7,757 bases of DNA from Thermoflexus hugenholtzii JAD2 (GTDB lineage Bacteria > Chloroflexota > Dehalococcoidia > SHYB01), in assembly GCA_945861815.1 (NCBI GenBank), contig CAMAVV010000072.1:1-7757 (forward strand), read 5' to 3'. The notes under the pieces were generated by a model that did not search any database, was not told the origin of the DNA, and was given only the letters and a program-made list of their open reading frames with translations. Numbering within the stretch: position 1 is the first letter of the stretch; every line of letters starts with the position of its first letter. The translations under genes were made by a program, and so were the position numbers. Of this stretch, positions 1 to 4,432 are shown piece by piece.

Positions 1-2061
1 CATGCCGATGCCGGAGTCCTGCACGGCCACGCGCATCATCCCACCGGCACGGGCGGCGCGCAGGGTGATGACGCCCCCCTCCGGGGTGTACTTGTGGGCG
101 TTCGAGATGAGATTCGTGAGGACCTGGGTGAGGCGGTGTTCGTCCGCCCAGACCTTCGGCAGGATGGCTGGGATGTCGAGCGCCAGGCGCTGGCGCTTCT
201 TTTCCAGGACGGGGGCAAAGGAACGAGCGACTGCATCGAGAGAGCCTCGAAGATCGAGCCTCGCGGACTTGAGGGTTACCTTTCCCGCTTCGATCTGCTG
301 GGTATCCAGGAGGTCGTTCACAAGGGAGATGAGTTGGTGGGTGCTCTTTTGCACTTCGCCCAGGTACCGTGTCTGCTTCTCATTGATAGGGCCGGCGTCG
401 CCATCCAGCAGAAATTCGTTGTAGCCCTTGATGATGGTGAGCGGGGTGCGCAGCTCGTGGGAGACCATGCTCACGAACTCGCTCTTCATGCGCTCAAGCT
501 CGCGCTCCTTGGTCATATCGCGAAAGGCGACGAGGCGTCCGATGAGGAGCCCGTCTCGGGTGTGCACCGGGGTGGAGAAGAGCTCGAACTCACGCACCGG
601 AGGCTTCGTGAAGAGCGCCTGCTTGAAGGTTCGCGCGCCATCGTTCAGGCTGGCGTTGATTTCGGCGACGGCGCGGCTGGCGTTATCGAAGACGCGCCCC
701 ATGCTCGCCGTCGAGGCCTCGAAGGACTGGTCGACGAGGGCGCCAGGGGCAGAGCCGCCGGGGAAGAGTTCGCGGAGTCGTTCGTTCAAGGCCAGGGTGA
801 CGCCCCTGGGGTCGTAGACAAGGATGGCGTCTTCCGTGGCGTCAAGGGTCGAGCGGAGGATGCTGTTGGCGCTGGCGGTGAGGCCGACTTGCATCTGCAG
901 CTCCCCGGTGCGCTCGGCGACGCGCTGTTCCAAGGATTCGTTGGCAGCGCGCAGCTCCGCCGCGGCATCTTCCAACTTCTTTTGGCGCGCCTCCAGCTCG
1001 CTCGCCATAGTGTCGAAAGTATCGGCAGCGCTGCGGAACTCAGATGCGCCGCCGCGCATCGTGACGCGGCTGGAGGTTTCTCCGGAGGCGAGGCGCTGGG
1101 CGGCATCGCGCAACGCCCGGGCGGGCCGGAGGACGAAGAGCTCGCTGCCGAACCAGGCGATGGCAAAGATGGCGAGGGCGATGATGATGAGGGCAACGAG
1201 GCTGCGGTTGCGCACGCTGTTGGCTTCTGCGAAGGCGACGGAGGAGGGGATGCCTGCGGCAACAAAAGCCGAGGCGTTGCTGGGAACCCCTTGCATCCGG
1301 GAAAATCCGTAGATGCGATTGACTCCATCGATAGACCGCGTCTCGACGGTGAAGTCGGAGAGGCCCTTGCTTATGGCATCCGTGATGCCGGGCGCGGGGA
1401 TGGTCTTGCCGGTCCACTCCTCCGGGCTTGGGTGGCGGGCGAGGACAACACCTCCGGCGGAGAGAAGGGTGAGGGTGGAGTCTTTCGGCAACGCCTCTTG
1501 CTCGACGACTGACGGGAGCCAGCTCATGTCTATGCCGGCAAAGACGACGCGGGCCACTTGGCCGGAGCTATTAAGCAGAGGCGCGCTGACGGTGAGGGCC
1601 AGCTTGCCGGAGGGGGTGCTGAGGCCATAGCCGCCGATGACGAAAGTCTTAAGGGCGATGGTCTGGCGGAAGTCAGGCTGATCGCGGTAGGTGGGCAGGC
1701 CAGCCCCAGCGGGAGCGCTGCACACCTGCGAGCCGTTCACGCCGGCAACGCTGATGGATGCGTACGACGGGTAAAGGGCGAGGATGACGTTGGCGATGGT
1801 GTCGCATTCGGCGCTGGTGCCCGTGGCCAGGTCGGAGAAGACCTGCTGAAAATCGGCGAGGTCCTTTTTTGCTTCGTTGACGAGCCTGCGTTCCGTCCTC
1901 GCCGCTTCTCCGGCCACCCGCAGCACGTCTTGCCTCGCCCGCAGGGCGGCATCGTCGTGCTGTTCGCGGGAGATAAAGAGGATCAGGCCAAGGGCAGGCA
2001 GAAAGGCGACGAGCGCAAGGATAAAGAGACGGAAGCGGAGGCTCGTAAAGAATCGAGGCAC
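1..2061 (-). CDS. Membrane sensor histidine kinase (Cache-HAMP-PAS-HisKA-HATPase), C-terminus cut by window edge
   Basis: Two-component sensor kinase that would autophosphorylate on His and pass the phosphate to a response regulator not in the window. I translated the minus strand from GTG 2061; the preceding in-frame stop is TGA 2074-2076, so GTG is the only good start, and an AAGG lies upstream. Seen in order: TM1 (about residues 12-30); an extracytoplasmic Cache-like sensor (about 31-287) with C86 and C114 placed as in other Cache kinases; TM2 (288-306); HAMP (about 308-362); a Glu/Arg-rich coiled coil (about 360-400); PAS (about 400-520, with DATEDAILVYD); HisKA with SHELRTP, phospho-acceptor H535; then HATPase_c with N-box NLISNAHKYT and DSGIGM starting at D682. 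The frame stays open to base 1, so the rest of the ATP-binding domain lies outside. The ligand cannot be read from sequence. It follows the flavoprotein gene by 94 bp, with a possible promoter of its own in the gap. Confidence 0.
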   Translation of the reverse strand, partial: MPRFFTSLRFRLFILALVAFLPALGLILFISREQHDDAALRARQDVLRVAGEAARTERRLVNEAKKDLADFQQVFSDLATGTSAECDTIANVILALYPSYASISVAGVNGSQVCSAPAGAGLPTYRDQPDFRQTIALKTFVIGGYGLSTPSGKLALTVSAPLLNSSGQVARVVFAGIDMSWLPSVVEQEALPKDSTLTLLSAGGVVLARHPSPEEWTGKTIPAPGITDAISKGLSDFTVETRSIDGVNRIYGFSRMQGVPSNASAFVAAGIPSSVAFAEANSVRNRSLVALIIIALAIFAIAWFGSELFVLRPARALRDAAQRLASGETSSRVTMRGGASEFRSAADTFDTMASELEARQKKLEDAAAELRAANESLEQRVAERTGELQMQVGLTASANSILRSTLDATEDAILVYDPRGVTLALNERLRELFPGGSAPGALVDQSFEASTASMGRVFDNASRAVAEINASLNDGARTFKQALFTKPPVREFELFSTPVHTRDGLLIGRLVAFRDMTKERELERMKSEFVSMVSHELRTPLTIIKGYNEFLLDGDAGPINEKQTRYLGEVQKSTHQLISLVNDLLDTQQIEAGKVTLKSARLDLRGSLDAVARSFAPVLEKKRQRLALDIPAILPKVWADEHRLTQVLTNLISNAHKYTPEGGVITLRAARAGGMMRVAVQDSGIGM

Positions 2062-2109
2062 GCCTGGGCACCTTCAGGTCTTTCTGCGGCTTTGCGGGTC
2101 ACGGAAGCT

Positions 2110-2118
2110 ATGATACCA
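2110..2118 (-). promoter_or_regulatory. Candidate extended -10 promoter of the histidine kinase
   Basis: On the minus strand this reads TGG-TATCAT, a TGn extended -10 matching TATAAT at five of six positions. It would start transcription near 2103, about 40 nt before GTG 2061. No good -35 is visible, which extended -10 promoters tolerate. A small odd palindrome, CGGCA-T-TGCCG (2134-2144), sits where the -35 would be. The kinase may therefore be expressed apart from the upstream genes. Inference from motif only. Confidence 0.35.
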
Positions 2119-2155
2119 CCAGGGGCAGCGAGACGGCATTGCCGGGCGGCTCGTC

Positions 2156-2656
2156 TCAGAATACCCACTTGGAGGCCGATTTTGGAAAGTTGCTTTCATG
2201 CCAGGCGAAGGCCCTCTTGTGGCGTAGGCGATAGAAGGCGGAGTTCGGGTCCTTTGGATCGGGGCGGAAGGCGTACTTCTCCTTATATGCGTCAGCGAAG
2301 CGGCCGAGGGCGGTGGCGCTGGTGATGCGTTCGGCGCGGCCCTCCAGGATGACCACATCGTCGCCGCTTTCCAGGTGGACGACGATGCTTGGGTTGGCGG
2401 CGAGGTTGCGGCCTTTGCGGGACTTGGAGTCGGTGGCGAACCAGACTGCGCCATCGAGCCAGAGGCCCCAGACCGGAGCGGCGTGGGGAAGGCCTTTCTT
2501 GGAGGCGGTGGTCACCCAGTAGTTGCGGGACTTGGCCAGGGCGCGCTCGACTGCAGTCCACGTGACCATCTCTTTGGTGAGCTTGGGCTCGATGCCGTAG
2601 CCCGGCGTGAAGTTGGGGCGCGTGGCGCGTGGCGAAGGAGCTTTGCGCGGGGGCAT
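2156..2656 (-). CDS. PNPOx-like (PPOX class) FMN/F420-binding protein
   Basis: A 166-residue split-barrel flavoprotein of the pyridoxamine 5'-phosphate oxidase-like superfamily, probably of the F420- or FMN-using PPOX class. Visible signature: a helix-strand opening (residues 33-50, ending NYWVTTAS), then GLPHAAPVWGLWLDG (55-69) and VWFATDSKSRKGRNLAANP (71-89), the Lys-x-x-Arg-Asn-Leu cofactor-binding type segment, followed by VVHLESGDDVVILEGRAE. The C-terminal third ends in W-H-E and an aromatic tail. The start is fixed by AGGAG (2663-2667 on the minus strand) six bases before ATG. Residues 1-28 are a basic, Pro-rich extension before the domain. It follows the YgiT-type gene by 54 bp without a visible terminator, so co-transcription is likely. 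The substrate cannot be assigned; general pyridoxamine oxidase activity is not implied. Confidence 0.85.
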   Translation of the reverse strand: MPPRKAPSPRATRPNFTPGYGIEPKLTKEMVTWTAVERALAKSRNYWVTTASKKGLPHAAPVWGLWLDGAVWFATDSKSRKGRNLAANPSIVVHLESGDDVVILEGRAERITSATALGRFADAYKEKYAFRPDPKDPNSAFYRLRHKRAFAWHESNFPKSASKWVF

Positions 2657-2710
2657 GGACGACTCCTGGCGATGTTGGCAGGCGAGGGTTGGCGCGAAGC
2701 GGGTGCAAGG

Positions 2711-2944
2711 CTACAAGGAGAAGACGGGCACGGAGCGATGTTCCTTCGCCTTTGTCCTTTGGGCAACGATTTGATCCATCGCTTTGAGGGCGACAGGCGC
2801 GAAGAAGGTCTCACCGCACTGGGTGCACGTCTCAGCGGGGACGTTGCGCAGGATGTAGAGCGCGCCCTTCCACCGGTGGACATGCTCGATGCGTTGTGTG
2901 CGCACACGCCCTTTGCAAAAGGGGCACGTTCTGAGCGCTCTCAT
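2711..2944 (-). CDS. YgiT-type zinc-finger protein (putative antitoxin partner of DUF4258)
   Basis: A 77-residue protein with two CxxC knuckles, C7-P-F-C10 and C40-T-Q-C43, joined by a strand-rich segment and followed by GETFFAPVALKAMDQIV, the usual YgiT/MqsA N-terminal zinc-finger pattern. It lacks the C-terminal helix-turn-helix of full MqsA, so it is the short zinc-finger-only form. I chose ATG 2944 because it overlaps the stop of the upstream DUF4258 gene as ATGA, and because this puts the first CxxC at residue 7, as is usual in the family. A TTG at 2959 would add five residues, but its GGAAGG sits too close to act as a ribosome binding site. Family knowledge: such proteins are often encoded next to DUF4258 proteins in toxin-antitoxin-like pairs. 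The antitoxin role here is inferred, not shown. Confidence 0.85.
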   Translation of the reverse strand: MRALRTCPFCKGRVRTQRIEHVHRWKGALYILRNVPAETCTQCGETFFAPVALKAMDQIVAQRTKAKEHRSVPVFSL

Positions 2945-3261
2945 AGGCGTACTCGCCAATCCTTCCAGAGTTTCTCGTCAGGCCGGTAGACGGTAATCAA
3001 CACTACTATAGCAGGGCTGGAAAGGCCGATCACCGCATGGAGGGGGAGGCCGCTTTTTGTGAAGCCGAGGAGGAGCGCGCTGTGGCCACGCTGGTCGCCG
3101 GGGTAGTCTTCAACAAGTTCTAGGGCCGGAGATGAAAAGGCTTCTTCGATTTCCTGAATGAGAATACTGTCAGATTCGCGTTCGTGTTCAGCGTGTTCCG
3201 TGAGGCGGTAGGCGCTCAATCGCATTGCGCGCCGCACACGCAGGATAGATTGGTTCGTCAT
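2941..3261 (-). CDS. DUF4258 domain protein (putative toxin of a TA-like pair)
   Basis: A small protein of 106 residues (94 if the internal ATG at 3225 is used) matching the DUF4258 pattern that pairs with YgiT zinc fingers: LTEHAEHERESD (residues 20-31) with conserved His23 and Glu/Arg, an EIEEAF helix, LELVEDYPGD, SALLLGF, LPLHAVIGL, then a closing LITVYRPDEKLW and a terminal Arg. Family knowledge: DUF4258 is often grouped with RelE/MqsR-like RNase toxins, and gene order toxin first, zinc-finger antitoxin second, resembles mqsRA. No strong Shine-Dalgarno is visible before either ATG; residues 1-12 are basic and look dispensable, so the true start may be M13. Its stop overlaps the next start by ATGA, implying translational coupling. 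Toxicity is an inference from family and context. Confidence 0.8.
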   Translation of the reverse strand: MTNQSILRVRRAMRLSAYRLTEHAEHERESDSILIQEIEEAFSSPALELVEDYPGDQRGHSALLLGFTKSGLPLHAVIGLSSPAIVVLITVYRPDEKLWKDWRVRL

Positions 3262-3297
3262 TCAGTGATGTACCGGCCAGAATGCAGAAGATAGCCG

Positions 3298-3329
3298 AGT
3301 ATACCACCGGGTGGAGAAATTCCTGTCAA
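3298..3329 (-). promoter_or_regulatory. Candidate promoter of the DUF4258/YgiT pair
   Basis: The minus strand carries an extended -10, TGG-TATACT (3298-3306), and a consensus -35, TTGACA (3324-3329), but the spacer is 20 bp, longer than the usual 16-18; the TGn extension may compensate. Transcription would begin near 3291, about 30 nt before ATG 3261. Between the two boxes lies an 11-bp odd palindrome, CCACC-G-GGTGG (3304-3314), well placed for autoregulation by a toxin-antitoxin complex. Motif-based inference. Confidence 0.45.
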
Positions 3330-3348
3330 CGTGACGGGGCGCGTTGAC
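3325..3348. repeat. Inverted repeat formed by facing -35 boxes in the divergent region
   Basis: Perfect 7-bp arms GTCAACG (3325-3331) and CGTTGAC (3342-3348) separated by 10 bp. The left arm holds the minus-strand TTGACA and the right arm the plus-strand TTGACG (3344-3349). It can be read as two -35 elements pointing away from each other, or as an operator covering both promoters. Confidence 0.45.
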
Positions 3349-3390
3349 GGCTCTCGTGCGGCGCACTAAGCTATCTGGTGCGGCTATAAG
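3344..3390 (+). promoter_or_regulatory. Weak candidate promoter of the DUF6159-like gene
   Basis: TTGACG at 3344-3349 is a good -35, but the box at the right distance (TAAGCT, 3367-3372, spacer 17) is a poor -10. A better -10, TATAAG (3385-3390), lacks a matching -35 and would start transcription near 3397, placing the hairpin at 3400-3426 at the very 5' end of the mRNA. I cannot decide between them. Confidence 0.25.
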
Positions 3391-3399
3391 AAGTGAACC

Positions 3400-3426
3400 G
3401 ATGCGCCAAAGGCCGCGTGGCGCATC
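3400..3426 (+). promoter_or_regulatory. Perfect hairpin in the 5' leader of the DUF6159-like gene
   Basis: Arms GATGCGCCA (3400-3408) and TGGCGCATC (3418-3426) are exact reverse complements around a 9-nt loop. The second arm ends four bases before the Shine-Dalgarno GAGGAGG (3431-3437). There is no T tract, so it is not a terminator. It may stabilise the mRNA 5' end, modulate ribosome loading, or be a protein-binding palindrome in DNA. Confidence 0.5.
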
Positions 3427-3441
3427 ACAAGAGGAGGATCG

Positions 3442-4326
3442 ATGTTCGCATCGTGGAAGAGAAGCTGGGAGTTGGTGAAGCAGAGCTGGCGCGTCCTCAA
3501 GTTGGACAAAGAGCTGGCTATATTTCCCATCGTCTCCTTTATCTTTGGCGTGCTCATCGCCGGCGTCTTGACCGGCGTCGGCATCGCCTTTGGTGGGCTG
3601 TACGAGAGGCAGGCCTTCAGCCTCCTGGACGTGTTGCTGATTCTGATGTTCTATCTCGGCGCGTACTTCGTGACGATCTACTGCCAGGTGGCGCTGGTGG
3701 CCGGCGTGAAGCACCGCATGGCGGGCGGCGACCCCACCATCCGCTACGGCCTGCGGGAGGCGAACAAGCGCCTTGGGCCGATCCTTCAGTGGACCATCAT
3801 CGCGGCAGTGGTCGGCATGATTATCCAGGGTTTGCAGATGGCGGCGCGGCGCAACAGCGATGGCGCGACGCGGATCGTCTCGCAGATACTGCTGATGGTC
3901 GTGGGCGCGGCGTGGAGCCTCATGACCTTCTTCGTGATTCCCGTCATCGCCTATGAGGGCGTCGGCGGCTTCGAGGCGATCAAGCGCTCGTTCAACACGG
4001 TGAAGGCGCGCTGGGGCGAAGCGGCCGTCGGCAATGCCGGCATCGGCCTGATTTCCCTGGCGATCATCGTCGTGCTGGGTCTGGTCTTCGGCGCAAGCGG
4101 CATCGCCCTCATCGCCAGCGGCGCGACGGCTGCGATGGTCATCGGCGGCATCCTGCTGGCCATCGGCATCGGCGGCATCTTGCTCGTCATCGCTTTCTCA
4201 TCGGCCCTCGGCTCCGTCTATACGGCGGTGCTTTACGAGTATGCGAAGACGGGGAAAGTGGGCGTACAGGGATTCACGCCCGACTACCTGGACAAGGCCT
4301 TTCGCCCCGGGCCGCGCAACAACTAA
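3442..4326 (+). CDS. DUF6159-like polytopic membrane protein
   Basis: A 294-residue integral membrane protein. The N-terminus, FASWKRSWELVKQSWRVLK followed by DKELAIFPIVS, matches the opening of the DUF6159 family as I know it. About six hydrophobic segments are visible: residues 26-50, 60-88, 113-131, 143-167, 193-221 and 224-256, with the connecting KHRMAGG (about 90-96) and the FEAIKRSFNTVKARWGEA segment (about 177-194) likely cytosolic. Segments five and six are Gly/Ala/Ile-rich and closely spaced, like a hairpin in the membrane. The soluble tail ends YEYAKTGKVGVQGFTPDYLDKAF. The start is supported by GAGGAGG (3431-3437) four bases before ATG. It is monocistronic: divergent from the DUF4258 pair and closed by a strong terminator. 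The family's function is unknown and no enzyme motif is visible. Confidence 0.8.
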   Translation: MFASWKRSWELVKQSWRVLKLDKELAIFPIVSFIFGVLIAGVLTGVGIAFGGLYERQAFSLLDVLLILMFYLGAYFVTIYCQVALVAGVKHRMAGGDPTIRYGLREANKRLGPILQWTIIAAVVGMIIQGLQMAARRNSDGATRIVSQILLMVVGAAWSLMTFFVIPVIAYEGVGGFEAIKRSFNTVKARWGEAAVGNAGIGLISLAIIVVLGLVFGASGIALIASGATAAMVIGGILLAIGIGGILLVIAFSSALGSVYTAVLYEYAKTGKVGVQGFTPDYLDKAFRPGPRNN

Positions 4327-4355
4327 CGCGCGACGGGATTCAGTTCGGGATACGC

Positions 4356-4390
4356 AAGCGGCCCGGTGGATAACCGGGCCGCTTTGTTTT
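4356..4390 (+). terminator. Intrinsic terminator of the DUF6159-like gene
   Basis: A perfect 11-bp stem, AAGCGGCCCGG (4356-4366) and CCGGGCCGCTT (4374-4384), closes a 7-nt loop and runs into a T-rich tail, TTTGTTTT. It lies 29 bp after the stop codon. The opposite strand has no T tract after the stem, so it acts in one direction and separates this gene from the lipoprotein gene. Confidence 0.9.
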
Positions 4391-4417
4391 GCCCGAGAGG
4401 CGGATAGACGCCTAGTG

Positions 4418-4432
4418 TAGAATCGCAGGATG
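4418..4432 (+). promoter_or_regulatory. -10 box six bases before the lipoprotein ATG (possible leaderless start)
   Basis: TAGAAT (4418-4423) matches TATAAT at five of six positions, and the ATG follows after only six bases, which puts the expected transcription start on or next to the A of the start codon. The only purine run before ATG is an AGG touching it, too close for a Shine-Dalgarno. No clear -35 is seen. A leaderless mRNA is therefore plausible. Inference from spacing. Confidence 0.4.

Noticed and set aside
94..1512. A 472-codon open frame on the plus strand opposite the kinase gene
   Set aside because: It is Gly/Asp/Glu-rich with no domain, no ribosome binding site, and lies exactly antisense to a kinase frame with clear HisKA, PAS and HAMP motifs. 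It is a GC-rich shadow.
1558..2325. A 255-codon plus-strand frame spanning the kinase start, the gap and the flavoprotein end
   Set aside because: It crosses two well-supported minus-strand genes and has no recognisable domain; composition is that of an antisense shadow.
2942..2959. TTG 2959 as the start of the YgiT-type gene
   Set aside because: The only purine-rich run is two bases before it, too close for ribosome binding, while ATG 2944 overlaps the upstream stop as ATGA and fits family length. It stays a possible alternative.
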